Origin: Lamellibrachia satsuma
Taxonomy: Eukaryota > Annelida > Polychaeta > Sabellida > Siboglinidae
Length of the DNA stretch: 64,000 bases
Assembly (NCBI GenBank): GCA_033239005.1
Contig: BSQZ01000002.1
Coordinates: 2,226,001 to 2,290,000, forward strand
Direction of reading: 5' to 3'
A model generated the notes under the pieces. It did no database searches and was not told the DNA's origin. It saw only the letters and a program-made list of their open reading frames with translations. The position numbers were made by a program, and so were the translations under genes. How positions within the stretch are numbered: the stretch's first letter is position 1; every line of letters begins with the position of its first letter. Shown piece by piece: positions 52,284 through 64,000 of this stretch.

Positions 52284-52681
52284 AATGACTTGACGCGACA
52301 AAGGAGGAAAGGCGAAGGGAAAGAGCAAGACCCGTTGTGTTTCGAGTAACGAAGACTGCGCGCCGCTTAGTGGGCCTTCTGGGTCTTTCGACAGAAGCAG
52401 GGCCTGGATGTTGGGCAGTAATCCACCCTGGGCGATGGTTACGCCAGACAGAAGCTTGTTAAATTCCTCGTCGTTGCGAATGGCGAGCTGCAGGTGACGG
52501 GAGATGATCCTCGACTTCTTGTTGTCGCGGGCGGCGTTTCCTGCCAGCTCGAGAACCTCGGCAGCAAGATACTCCATGACGGCAACCAAGTAGACGGGCG
52601 CTCCGGCTCCGACGCGCTGGGAGTAGTTTCCCTTGCGCAGATGGCGGTGAATACGACCGACGGGAACTGAAATCCGACACG
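52284..52681. pseudogene. Histone H2A pseudogene, inverted body, further decayed (unit C)
   Basis: Same structure as 35,546-35,943. The + strand tail starts ATG ACT TGA, so it has an early stop, but then reads [12 protein letters not shown], closer to canonical H2A than the other copy. The minus strand from 52,681 to 52,336 carries the H2A body with a one-base loss in the FPVGRIHR codons and scattered substitutions (for example [11 protein letters not shown]). The broken tail and body show that neither orientation is functional. It shares both inversion junctions with the other copy. Confidence 0.82.
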
Positions 52682-52984
52682 AGAAGAAAAAAGTTCTCTT
52701 TAATCGTATCTATGTTGCTGATTTCGCAGCTGTTCTCCAGCAAAGAATAACACGTCTTGCTGTAATCGGGAAACAACTTGTGTCATGGCATTGTAGTGAT
52801 GGGCTGTGCTGAAGCAATTTTTGGTTTATGCAGCAATGTTGCTCTTAAAATCTTTAAATAGTATATTGGGGCCACTGAACCAGGGCGAGTTCGAAATTAT
52901 GATTGGTAAGCTCCTGTCTCAGTTTCTTCTGCGGAGGACATATGCACCATTTGTGTGTCCCATGTTGGATACGGTCTTTACTTC

Positions 52985-54083
52985 CAGGTTCCACGATTTG
53001 ATTGATGTCATTAACGTTGTCGCCATCTCGTCACCTGTTCCTCTTCCGAAATAGTGCACTCCTAAAAGCTGATCTTATTCTTCTTGGGAAACTGTATAGG
53101 CAGCCTTTCTACGTCATGTTTCCCTCTTATATGTCGAAGAAGTTTATAAGCCCAATGGACAGTCCATGGAGCACTGGTCTTAAATTAGTCTTTTAATATT
53201 TCTACCATCTTAAGGCAACGTTTGGTTTGTAGTTGCTTGACTTGTCGCTCTGTTAATAATGATTTCAGTAACATCATGGCCGAACATAATGGCAGTTGTA
53301 GCCAGCAGTAAGGTAACCATTCGATCGCTAAACAGGTCCAACATCGGAATTTGGTACATTATTGCGCACTCTTTTTTCGTGGGATCGGTGAAATATCAAA
53401 AGTGGATGGTCCAGCTATAGTGCTAGATTCTTCAAATGTCGACGAAATAAGAATTGTGTTTTCACTATCTCGCTCGCGCCGCTTTGGCTCGCTTGTTTGA
53501 CGACGCTGTTAATCATTGTGACTTTTTCTAGTATGTTCCTATTTATTGACTAAAGGATGACATCAAATCATCATCAATTTATTTGGCTACCAGTCACATA
53601 TAAATATAACTCACATACCAAGGCCGTGAAGACAGTGGTTATGCAAATTCTGACTCAAGACAATTTTTTCTGAAACGTTTTCATTTGTGGTATGTGATGT
53701 GTGGTATCGCATAAACACGTGTAGTTTATCATTGGCTGCTAAGGGGGGAGGGCACCTTCAACATTTCATAGCACCCTCTAAATACAATTTACTTGCATTG
53801 AAAATAACAAAACAAAATGAGAGGGTATCCCAATGGAAATTAAAAACTTCAAAAATTAGGTCCACCAAAATATCCATATTATCCTACGTATTAAGGCTGT
53901 ATGATATTTTTGTGCACATGACATATTATGTTTATCTGTTTACGTGTTTATTACAGGACATATGTTAGCTATACGGTGTACTCATGCCAACAAAGAACTT
54001 AAACTGATGAGCAAAATAGCGTGTTGTTAGCTCGCCTACATGTATTTCTCTGATTTTGTTTTGTAAATATTGTCATTTAATAA

Positions 54084-54088
<5 letters not shown>
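52985..54088. other. Segment specific to unit C, no gene recognised
   Basis: Absent from unit B between about 36,235 and 36,275. Several short frames but no domain or repeat family recognised. Confidence 0.6.

Positions 54089-54162
<74 letters not shown>
54089..54162. repeat. (TA)n microsatellite, left of RT fragment
   Basis: TA tract adjoining the extra RT fragment; a second ~21-bp TA tract lies at 54,336-54,356. Confidence 0.95.
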
Positions 54163-54167
<5 letters not shown>

Positions 54168-54335
54168 TCCCATAAAACTACTATTGGAAACAGTAGAACA
54201 AATTTATATACCACTTGCAAGAGTGTTCAACTTGTCATTAAAAGAGGGAGTGGCTTCCTTTGAAAGAAAAACATGCAAACAATCATCATACCATTTTTTC
54301 AAAATATTAATTTTTATATTAAAGTGTGCCGCACG
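54163..54335 (+). pseudogene. Extra inverted LINE RT fragment between two (TA)n tracts
   Basis: The + strand reads PIKLLLETVEQIYIPLARVF, NLSLKEGVASFERKTCKQ, the same RT segment that lies on the minus strand at 57,723-57,900. It is present only in unit C, inside a ~1.5-kb segment (about 52,985-54,550) that unit B lacks, and it is enclosed by TA repeats on both sides. Confidence 0.78.
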
Positions 54336-55370
54336 CATATATATATATATATATATAAATAATTTTAGATGTCTTGTTAATTACTGAATGTATATTTTCT
54401 TGCCTACAAAATGCGTTAATAGATTACATGAAGCAACAAAACGTATGCTGAAATATGAGTTCAGAAATACGGAGTTTAATATATTAATTGTTAGTATGTT
54501 AAATCTTCAACAAATCGTATCTAAGAACTACTTTACCGATTTTGACACTACTCAATTTATGTTTATCATGACCGCATCCATATCGTAAAACAATAAAAAA
54601 AATATACAAGCAAAACTTCAGTGACATCCCTTCCAGGATAAATACATATTTCTAGTATAAATTTCGTAAAGACATATGCCGTCGATCAGAAATCATCTTA
54701 TCATCTTACTCGATTAATTATTTTTTTGTTACATACAATTCCTGTGTTTCACGTTCTGAATATACAGTGATCGTCTCACTAGAAGCAGTTGTTAGTTATT
54801 CGCTAAATGCTGTGCACTCAGTTGTCCTAGCGACATTATATTTGTGTCTGGCCATACAATCAATAATATGCCATTAACTTAGCGTCTGCATTAATAAAGG
54901 TTTCAAGTTTAAATCTTATTCTGCGGATGGATTACTTAAGTGCCATACTTACTTCGATTTCGACCGGCGCCTACAGCTTCACAAGTGTGGCGTGCATCAC
55001 GTTTCTTTTCTTGTTTTGAGGGTTGGTGGAACGTATGTTTTGTAAAAGCGTTGTTTTATTTCACATTACCTTTCATGGTGGTTTCCCAACTTGTCTCCAT
55101 CTTGATTGAAGGCTGCTAACGCTCTCCATACTCTACAGTTTAACCCATTGTCGATGAATCCAAAAGTCAAACATACAAGTCTTAACGATTCCGATATATG
55201 GCGGTTTGGTTAGATCTTATCGTCCAATATATAAAGCAAAGCGTGCCTCTCGGTTTTTTGAGTAGTCTAAATTGGCATCGGTTGGTATTTTGTTTATAAA
55301 ATAAATCTGTGTTGCCACCAATGATATGATTAGGTTCAATACATGCACAGCTTGCATTTCTTTATTTAGC

Positions 55371-55447
55371 CAACATATTCGTGTACGGAGCAGCATATTC
55401 ATGTATGGAGCAGCATATTCATGTACGGAGCAGCATATTCATGTATG
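55371..55447 (+). repeat. 20-bp minisatellite, ~4 copies (unit C)
   Basis: Counterpart of 37,090-37,167. The 30-bp duplication next to it is single-copy here. Confidence 0.9.
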
Positions 55448-56409
55448 TGCATTTTGAAGTGTCAAATGTAAATGCAACTATGCTCTATTTTAAAATGTCA
55501 AATACAATGCAAGTATACTTGATCAAAAGCAAATAACTGCGCTGCATACATTTGTCAATTGCATATATTTAATTAGATGAATATATTGTGTCAAATAAAA
55601 TACTGTTGGTGTATATGTTAGAGGAGTTAATTGCATTTTAGCAAAACAATTACAAAATGCTGAGAATGTACATAACTTATTAAATTAAATTGTGAAAAAG
55701 TGGTTTAGGTTAGTTAAGTACATGCATTTACCAATATGTAAGTGTAAGTGACGACGCCAAGCGGTGTTCTTGAGAAACTGACACACCGCGAACCTCGGCA
55801 TAACACACAAACCTGTTTCGTTTTTATAATGTTTTTCGTTGTAAGAAAGTAAATGATGATGTGACATATGTATACTGTGTGGTAGATATACGAAGAGACG
55901 TTTGACGGTTCTGGTGGTAATTTTCGTAGTTACGTCAGAAAGAAAAAGATCGCCTGCTCTTATATACACCCCCCCCCCGTCTATGTTAATTGTCCGGAGC
56001 TAGCTTAGGAAAACCAATGGCTTAGCGACCAATACGACTAATGGTCACTCTAGTAGCGACCTGTGTAAGCTGGACGAATTATATCTGATCTGGCTTGGTT
56101 TTACATTACACAGACCGACCAACATTGGCATCGCCTGTAGGAAGTGGAAGCTCTGGTCTCGCAACCAATAAAGCGTCATAAGAAATATGTAGACAATGCC
56201 ATGAATATTTTGCTGTATTGCAGTCACCTTCTTTGTATAATTTTTTATTTCATAATGTACAACTATTGTTATGTTTGTGCTAGTATAATGATCAATATTA
56301 GTGTTATTTAAGTTATATTTAGTGGTGTTAAAAGCTATATACCTATGGGTATGTTGCATGTCATGCTTGCAGCCAATGTGAAACAACCAGCGTTGACTAA
56401 TTCCCGTTC

Positions 56410-57215
56410 GGCTTAGATTTATCGGATGGCCAAATCCACGAGGCAGAAATGAGGATGGTCGAAGGCACACATGGAGAGACAGAAGATAGAGTAGTGTGCA
56501 GACCGGAAATACCGGAATAATTCAGGGTGGACGTGGGCCTGAGACAGGGGAGTGCCCTACGCCCACTGTTCGCCTTCCCAATAGTGGAGGTGATCAGCAG
56601 GGAACCGAGGACGAGGGACATTTTCCGCAGATGACCCGGTCGAAAGATTGGTAGAGTGGAAGGAAATATTTGGCAGATATGGTCAGAGAGTAAGTCTTGT
56701 GAAGACACGGTTGCTTTGGGTCGGACTGCAGAAATATTATCTAGATATAAGAACAGATTGGAAAAAACTGAACCAAAACGACGACTTTGTATATCTGGGT
56801 GGAGCGGTTTGCAGGGACGGAAGGGGGGGGGTGATGGGATACAGACATAGGATAAGTGCTTTGTTCATGCGTAACACCAGCCTACTTACATGGCGCAGAC
56901 ACCAAGACGATGACGAAAAAACAAAATGAGAAACTGCAGTTTGCTTGAGAAGAATTGCGGGAGTGAAAATAATTTACAGACGAAGAATTGAGAAGATGAA
57001 GAAGGAAGTTGGTGTGCGAGAGAGTTTCACGAGGAAGCTGGATTGGAGACATGGAAAGAATGGAAGGGGTTCGGTTAACGAAGAGAGCGGACACGTTTAG
57101 GGAGGAGGATAGAAGGAGAAGAGGAAAACCGATACTGAGATGGGAGGCCTGTGTGAAGAAAGATTTGGCGGGAGTGGGAGGGGAGTGGAGAACGAGAACG
57201 AGGGATGCGTAGAAG
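56410..57215 (+). pseudogene. LINE reverse transcriptase remnant (unit C)
   Basis: Copy of 38,120-38,960 with further decay: the EEFRVDVGLRQGSA segment gains a stop (GAATAA), the SPLLF region reads LFAFPI, and the FVYLGGAVCRDGR and RRRRGKPILRWEACVKK parts are still recognisable. A deletion of roughly 100 bp just downstream fuses to AGGCCGCTTTTATCGC, which in unit B is found at about 39,094. Confidence 0.82.
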
Positions 57216-57632
57216 GAGACGGGTGGTGGAGATGGCAATGAAATGGGATCAGAGACGAAGAAAGGCCGCTTTTATCGCTGCTACATAATCTCTAATGCGC
57301 GTCTACGTATACACGAATCCATTATTCCTAATTAACTGGCGAAGGATCATATTTACAAAATCGATGTGTACTCAGGTTACACTCGATTACTAACTGCATC
57401 ACGCCAAAGCTAAGCTCATTATCATCCACGATGAATACATAGGTGGTGTCGGCTACCAGACTGAAGATATTGATAAATTGGGCAATATGATTTAGTCTGA
57501 ATTTTCGTTAGCGTTGCACCTGCAACTGTTCCGTATTTGAGTGTAGGGATTCTCCGTGACTACTATTCTTATATGATGTCTGCAGCTGCGCCATTGGATG
57601 GGTTTGGATGGTTTAGCCGTTGAATTGAGCTA

Positions 57633-57633
<1 letters not shown>

Positions 57634-57722
<89 letters not shown>
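57634..57722. repeat. (TA)n microsatellite at LINE end
   Basis: Equivalent of 39,486-39,644, about 89 bp. Confidence 0.95.
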
Positions 57723-57725
<3 letters not shown>

Positions 57726-58470
57726 TGGGGCACACTTTATTACAAAAATTAATATTTTGAAAAAATGGTATGATGATTGTTTGCATGTTTTTCATTCAAA
57801 GGAAGCCACTCCCTCTTTTAATGACAAGTTGAACACTCTTGCAAGTGGTATACTAATTTTTTCTACTGTTTCCAATAGTAGTTTTGGCGGAATACCATCA
57901 AATCCAGGTGATTTATTGTCCTCCATTGGCTTCATTTTCTTAGCTACCATTTGTGGAGTTACTATTAACTGCCCATAACAGCCCTATTTAACAAGACATT
58001 TAGAGCCGGGAACTGGTAATAAATTAATATCTGCTTCTGCTGCACCCTTTCCACTTAGATGAAGCCCATCCCCCATGAACATTTCAGACCTCAAAATAAA
58101 AACATCCCCACAAATCCGGCAATTTCGATAAGCCGGACTACTACTTCTCATTATTGGTAAAACTCCTGACATAATTATTTGCTCAACCCGTGTCTGCTGA
58201 TGTGTTCTCACTTGCTGCCAGCATGTCTTAACTTTGGTAGTCGTACCCTCCACCTCTGCGTTGTTAGTCCCTATGTGTACTACGATAGATCATCGATTGC
58301 TAGTAAACATGATTTCTTCCACATTCTCTGTTATAGTCTATTTGTCCCTAGAAAGCACGTTGTTCCAATGTTTATCGCTCCGTCGGTGTCCCTAAATACT
58401 AAATACTGCTCACCCCTTCTATCCGTACCTCAAAGTAGCTGTTGCGTCGGATCCCTTCCCCGATTTTCTA
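57723..58470 (-). pseudogene. LINE with SGNH-like ORF1 and RT N-terminus (unit C)
   Basis: Direct-repeat copy of 39,650-40,400 with the same internal deletion: RVEQIIMSGVLPIM, DGLHLSGKG, then MVAKKMKPMEDNKSPGFDGI and LARVFNLSLKEGV on the minus strand. It is again bounded by (TA)n at 57,634-57,722. Confidence 0.8.
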
Positions 58471-58687
58471 TCCTGTAGCCGTGTCACTTGGTAGCATGTT
58501 GTCCGTCTCTTTCACGCCCATCAACACACCTGTTTATCACGCGCTCCTGTCGCCTTCACTTCTGACGCTTTTTCTCCCTTCTCCTTCGTTCCTATATCAT
58601 TCCTTCACGTATCCTTCTCTACCTTCTACTTCGCTCCCGTCCCATTCGCTCCTATCACCTTCGCCCCCGTTGCTACAACCCTCGCAC

Positions 58688-58980
58688 ATTAAGTGTTTGG
58701 TGGCATAAGTGCTAACTATGTTCTATGTATTAAGTGTTTGGTGGCATAAGTGCTAACCATGTTCTATGTATTAAGTGTTTGGTGGCATAAGTGCTAACCA
58801 TGTTCTATGTATTAAGTGTTTGGTGGCATAAGTGCTAACCATGTTCTATGTATTAAGTGTTTGGTGGCATAAGTGCTAAACATGTTCTATGTATTAAGTG
58901 TTTGGTGGCATAAGTGTTAACCATGTTCTATGTATTAAGTGTTTGGTGGCATAAGTTCTAACCATGTTCTATGTAATAAG
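58688..58980 (+). repeat. 41-bp minisatellite, ~7 copies (unit C)
   Basis: Same unit as 40,617-40,790 with three more copies; the copies are more uniform than in unit B. Confidence 0.94.
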
Positions 58981-59396
58981 CTGGCTTCAGCCCAAAAAGC
59001 TTGCCACTCAGCGAATTCGCAGAACAGTATGCAAACAAAACAATAAAACTCCGTGTATGCCAACGTAAGCTAAAATCCTGCTGTTATTTTCTTTTTACTG
59101 AAAACGTTCACTACAGCTTTGTTAGACATTACCTGATATATGTAATTTATGTAACTTGATCACTTCTTTCATATATATTCAACAATGTAAACAATAGTTT
59201 GATACAACAAATAGGTCAATATGTACAAAAAACAAAGTTTCTGAATTTGTGTCCGGAAAAATACTGCCTCTGACAAACCTTTAACAAAAACGTTTCTGAA
59301 CAAGATTATATACAAAATCAAAATACAAAATACTGCCTGTGACTAAATGTTTAAAAAAAAAACGTTACGTAGTATATGTTTATAATATAATATGTT

Positions 59397-59612
<216 letters not shown>

Positions 59613-60916
59613 TGTGTCTAATGGTAATATTTTATTACCAATATTCCACGCTTTTTGTGACAGTTCACTGCACCAAAGTTCAAACCAGTGCTGCTCCAAG
59701 ATTCTCCTTCCGAGAATTAACAGTACGTCGACAATGCATTTGTTTAACTGTACACGACATATTAACTGTACACGACATATAGGCCATACCTCCGCTCAGT
59801 TATGCCATCTGACCGTATAAATCAAACCACGCGTCTGAAGTTACGCTCTTTTCTCGAGTTCACGAAGGCGAGTGACAGTCAGCTAAGCGAGGCTATCGGT
59901 CGCGACGGTCGTTGATGAACAACTGCTTCAAAATCGCTACCAAATGTCCGTCAAACTGGTCCCAACCCTCATTCCAATGACAAATCGTATCCGCAATTTT
60001 TTTCCTGGCTAATCGGGGTCGCGTCTAAACAACATTCGTGACCGTAGCGACACTACATATTAAGACGTTTTAATGTTTTAATTTCGTAAACTCCAATCAA
60101 TTCCGTACACATGTGGACGGGGTTTGCATTGAATGTGCGTATAGGAACAAGATACCTTTTGTTTTTGTTTGAAACTATGTACGTTTCTCGAATTTAAAGT
60201 TGCAGTGACGTAACAAGTTGTAAACAATAATGGCGTTGCCAGGCAACCACTCCGAAACAGTACATTTTGAATTTATAATCAATATGTGGCAGTGTTGATA
60301 CGTTGAGTGGAGCCACTGTTGGGAGTGTGAACGCACAGGTCGAATTCGTGTGATGTATGGTCTATATGACTCGTATAGGTTCGTGGTCCTAGCATGACAA
60401 GACAATACAGTGCGATAAGCCTGCAAACAAATGGTGACATGTATTTTGCTATAGTAAATAAAATATAATGTGTGACTAAGAGGAACTGCGTTGACATGAT
60501 TAAATGTTTAATGCCGGCACGTCCGTTCCCTTATCAAAACATGTTTGTTGTTCTGATATTACTTTGGTTGTGCCGTGTTTTACTTCATGTGGGCATAGTC
60601 ACTAACAAAACGTTGCATTACGTATAAACGGAAATATGTCGAAATATCAGTTTTGTCCTGTGTTGCCACGTGACATGCGCGGTCAACCGCTCAGTGGCAT
60701 TCAACCACTACACTAGTTCTGCTGTTTTTACATGCTACATGTGGACGTTGAGAATATATGTATTCGAAGCACGAATTTAAGTTAATGTGGCTATTATTGG
60801 TAAAGGGTGAACGCCAAACTGAGCAGCCAGTGTATGATCGTTGGAATGCACTCACGCACACTAAATCCTTGTTAATCAAGTGTTGTTGTCGATGGTGGTG
60901 GTGATGGTGGTCGTCG
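59613..60916. other. Single-copy region, no gene recognised
   Basis: Not duplicated in this window. Contains a small 18-bp direct repeat (TTAACTGTACACGACATA, 59,743 and 59,761). No coding frame convincing. Confidence 0.5.
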
Positions 60917-60938
60917 TCGTCGTGGCGGCGGCGGTGGC

Positions 60939-60982
<44 letters not shown>
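60917..60982 (+). repeat. (GGC)n with (GTC)n and (GGT)n trinucleotide tract
   Basis: GTCGTCGTC passing into GGCGGT and then about 13 consecutive GGC triplets, in an otherwise AT-rich single-copy region. Minus-strand reading gives poly-Arg/His, which I take as an artefact. Confidence 0.93.
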
Positions 60983-61711
60983 GAGAGAACCATGTCATCA
61001 CCGTTAAGTGACGTTAGCTTCGCTGCGCATACAAATTGGGCTACGGAATGAGAACTGAATGCGCAGCAACCGTGAGGTTTATGTACTTTTAAATGCTACA
61101 CGCGAATGATAGAAGGTATAATTTATACTATTGGAGCACTTGTGTTAGGAGATAACGTTCACAGTCCGTATTTAATAGCACTGAATGTAATAAAGAAGTA
61201 GAAAAGGCCCGGTAAACGTAGACAGTAGTAAAAGTGAGTGTGCAGCAAATGTATCTCTCCTTACTGCAGCTTATCTCTGATAATCATGCACACAAATAAT
61301 TCATCATGCAAATAAATATACACGAATATATTCTGGTGCACACTTACACGTGACCACATGAAAGTAAATTGGTCAGAACACAAAATAAAACGACAACGCA
61401 TTCAATACCTGAACGTATTATCAATGTTTATTTGTACAGCGTTCACAACTCCAATGATACTCTCCACTAAAATCAACACTGGTTTTAGAGAAGTCACGTT
61501 GAATATGAAACATTTGGTGCATCGCAACATACCACAAAGTTCGTGAAAACAATAGCTAAATTTGAAAGGTTTACACAGAACACGGCTATGTGAGACCTTG
61601 TATTACAAGAAGTTATCAGGTTAACTATTCGGGTATTTTACATGTTTCAGAAGCCATAGTGTTAGATGTTAGGTCGTTCGGCAGGACGACCGCGTACTGT
61701 AGCATTTCTTT
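60983..61711. other. Serpin 3' flank
   Basis: Contains the serpin 3' UTR on the minus strand with AATAAA at 61,427-61,432, about 280 bp after the stop; beyond it nothing recognised. Confidence 0.55.
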
Positions 61712-63257
61712 CTACGCTGAAGGATTCATGACGCGTCCGAGGAACAAGATCGACCCGGTGACATTATCGCGAATGAGAAAGACGAAAGGATGGTCGGCGG
61801 CGAAGTCCTGCCTTAAGGGCAGAGGTTTCGACCTCCACGTCATGACTACAACGGTAGCTGCAGTAGCTTCGGTGCCGATCTCGTCCACCCCGATGAAAGC
61901 TTTATGGATGACATCTGACACCCACAGGGGACGGTTTTGGCTCATGCCCGAGAAGTTGGCTATCTGTTTGAACGCGCGCTTCATTCCCATGGCCTTTAGC
62001 ACAGCCGGCAACGTCGCCTCAACAGTCATTTTGAAGCGAGGAATTGCTACGGACATCGTCTGGCTAGTCACGCCAGCTAACGCTGAGGTGACGGATGCAA
62101 TGGTGAGCTTGCTCTCCAACGCGGCCAGACCGTCCACAGCCGTTGGCAGCAAGATGTACATGGCCAGTCGATCTCCTTCGTATGGCATCTCCAGGATCTG
62201 ACAATCCAGCTGCTTGTTCTGCGAGTGCTTGAATTCGGCTGTCTGAATCATCATTTTGACTGAGGGCGCCAGTGTGGGAGACACGTGGAACGGCGATTTT
62301 TTGGTGTAACCCTCATCGAACGGATACTTCCAGCTTCCTTTGAAATAGATCGCGTTCACCAAAGCCAAAGCTGCCAGTTTTACATCCTCGGCAGAGACGA
62401 TGTCCTTTATTTTATTGTTTGTCCTCTGCTCGACCCAGTCGTTTATGTATTGTGCCGAACCTGATGGATCTCCATGAAAATCAAGCTCCCTGAAACCTGC
62501 GGAATAACTGTTGGTTAAGAGATTGCGAAAGGACGGAAATGTGTGATACCCCCGTTTAACGAACACTGCATTGGCCAGTGTGAGTGTATATTGACTGTGG
62601 GCTCTATTCAGTGATGCTAGGGTGTTACGGAAAACAGCATGGATGTCGAACTGGATTTGGCAGAATTCGAGAGTTCGACACATCTCTTTGGCTGTTTGAC
62701 CACGAGCGCCCGAGTACGTCATTGCAAGAGCGGTCGATATGCTGCAAAACGAAGAGAGGAAATTATAATATTGTAAAGTAAAAGGTCCTCTGAGATTAAA
62801 CATATAAAACCTGATATAGGTTTGCTAATCCAGCAAGCCGGCAATGATAGCTGGATATTTCAGATATTGGTTTTGTTTGGTATATTAGTACAAAAAGCTT
62901 GTTTTATGAAATATTGGTGGAAACTGTCAGAGTAGACTATACAAGCGTATTATAAATTCACTAATCGCAGAACACGTCACCGATCGCCTAATAAGGATTT
63001 CTGAAAGGAAGCCGACTGGGAATTTCAGTGGCAGTAAACGAAAAGTTCTGCTGATGTTTCTTCAGATAGAATAAAGCATATGCATACCTGAATGGAGAAA
63101 AGAACACGTTATCTCCAGTAGAATCTTTGATGATCTTGTCGTACAGACGCAAAGCAAATTTGCTGTTAGCTGCAGCCAACGTCCATACATCGTACGAAAC
63201 CGTCAAATCGATGACACCGAGAACTACCAATCCCAAGAACAGCCACTGGCTCTGCAT
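61712..63257 (-). CDS. Secreted inhibitory serpin, two exons (63,257-63,088 and 62,741-61,712), predicted P1 Arg
   Basis: Two coding exons joined by a phase-2 intron with GT-AG ends give 399 residues, the normal serpin length. Splicing restores the family signature in strand/helix B, FFSPFSIS, split between exons. Residues 1-~21 (MQSQWLFLGLVVLGVIDLTV) form a signal peptide; there is no C-terminal KDEL-type signal (it ends GRVMNPSA), so secretion is expected. Seen: NAIYFKGSW (~186-194), helix F and sheet A regions, the hinge GTEATAAT (346-353) with the small residues needed for loop insertion, and the C-terminal DHPFVFLIRDNVTGSILF signature. Counting from hinge P15 Gly gives P1 Arg360 and P1' Ser361, so trypsin-like serine proteases are the likely targets. 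Potential N-glycans at NFS and NVT. A minus-strand AATAAA lies at 61,427-61,432. The exact protease and the orthologue are unknown. Confidence 0.93.
62742..63087 (-). other. Serpin intron 1 (phase 2, 346 bp)
   Basis: On the minus strand the donor is CAG|GTATGC and the acceptor is TTTTGCAG|C behind a pyrimidine tract. Exon 1 ends with AG and exon 2 begins with C, so the split codon is AGC (Ser57), which restores the conserved serpin SPFSIS motif. This is the only intron needed for a full-length product. Confidence 0.9.
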
Positions 63258-63472
63258 GGTTGGATCGGTCTGAACAAAGCGTAAGAAAATAGTAAAGTTA
63301 ATTAATAATCCATTTACACTGATAATGTCAACGATGCAATGTAAAATGCTTGAATGAGGAAATATTATTTATTTAAATACCCATGAAAATGTGCAAATGA
63401 CGTTTGATGAGACAAATGTTAAAATGTCACCACAATCTGTTGAGAGGAAGTTACCGCTCCCACACTATATGT

Positions 63473-63862
<390 letters not shown>

Positions 63863-64000
63863 CCTAACTATAATCGAGCTACCGTATGTTTGTATGTTAA
63901 AGTTTTCCTCCTAGACGGCTTGCAGCTCGAACGCCAAACTTTCAGGGATGAATCTACGACGCCACGAATGAAACGTGACGCCTTTATTTTTTTCGAAATA

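Noticed and set aside
60691..60993. Poly-Arg/His open frame on the minus strand
   Set aside because: Derived from the GGC/GTC/GGT trinucleotide tract; no conserved domain and no support from either side.

Overview
This is animal (metazoan) nuclear DNA, most likely from an invertebrate deuterostome or lophotrochozoan. The evidence is two recognisable eukaryotic gene families (a class A 7TM receptor with an Asn/Ser/Thr-rich ectodomain, and a secreted serpin split by a phase-2 GT-AG intron), a histone H2A pseudogene, decayed non-LTR retrotransposons of types common in marine invertebrates, and very abundant (TA)n and (GT)n microsatellites. The species cannot be fixed from the sequence alone. Most of the window is duplicated, repeat-rich, AT-rich DNA, and only three receptor copies and one serpin look like protein-coding genes.

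Large-scale layout. (1) Positions 1-15,975 and 16,152-32,826 are inverted copies of each other, forming a giant imperfect palindrome. Its 176-bp spacer (15,976-16,151) is the 3' end of a non-LTR retrotransposon. The inner third of each arm is a tandem array of a ~35-bp satellite (11,406-15,752 on the left, 16,381-21,675 on the right), then a CpG-rich segment, then a (GT)-type microsatellite. The right arm carries about 386 bp of (GT)n followed by about 767 bp of a GTGTCT hexamer. (2) The outer part of the right arm belongs to a ~16.9-kb unit (24,481-41,397) that is repeated in direct orientation at 42,918-59,612. Both unit ends lie in (TA)n/(GT)n microsatellite. A 1.5-kb partial repeat of the unit start (41,398-42,917) sits at the junction. 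(3) Positions 59,613-64,000 are single-copy here and contain the serpin.

Content of a unit, in the order seen on the + strand of copies B and C: an endonuclease-domain LINE fragment, an inverted pair of ~200-bp dispersed repeats bracketing 3.5-4 kb, a short orphan promoter-like start, the 7TM receptor gene (minus strand), LINE endonuclease remains, an H2A pseudogene whose body has been inverted in place, a second LINE reverse-transcriptase remnant, a third LINE (SGNH-like plus RT, minus strand), a 41-bp minisatellite, and (TA)n(GT)n. The left palindrome arm is the mirror image of the first part, so its receptor copy lies on the + strand and is cut by the window start.

The receptor exists in three states. 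Copy A has only its 3' end in view. Copy B is intact. Copy C has a nonsense change that removes the last 11 residues. All three keep the NPxxY region and long open frames, while the surrounding DNA has gained and lost repeats freely. This suggests the receptors are or recently were under constraint, but no expression evidence is visible. The serpin has an inhibitory-type hinge and an Arg-Ser P1-P1' pair, so it is predicted to be a secreted inhibitor of trypsin-like proteases. No prokaryotic features, CRISPR arrays, tRNA or rRNA genes were found.
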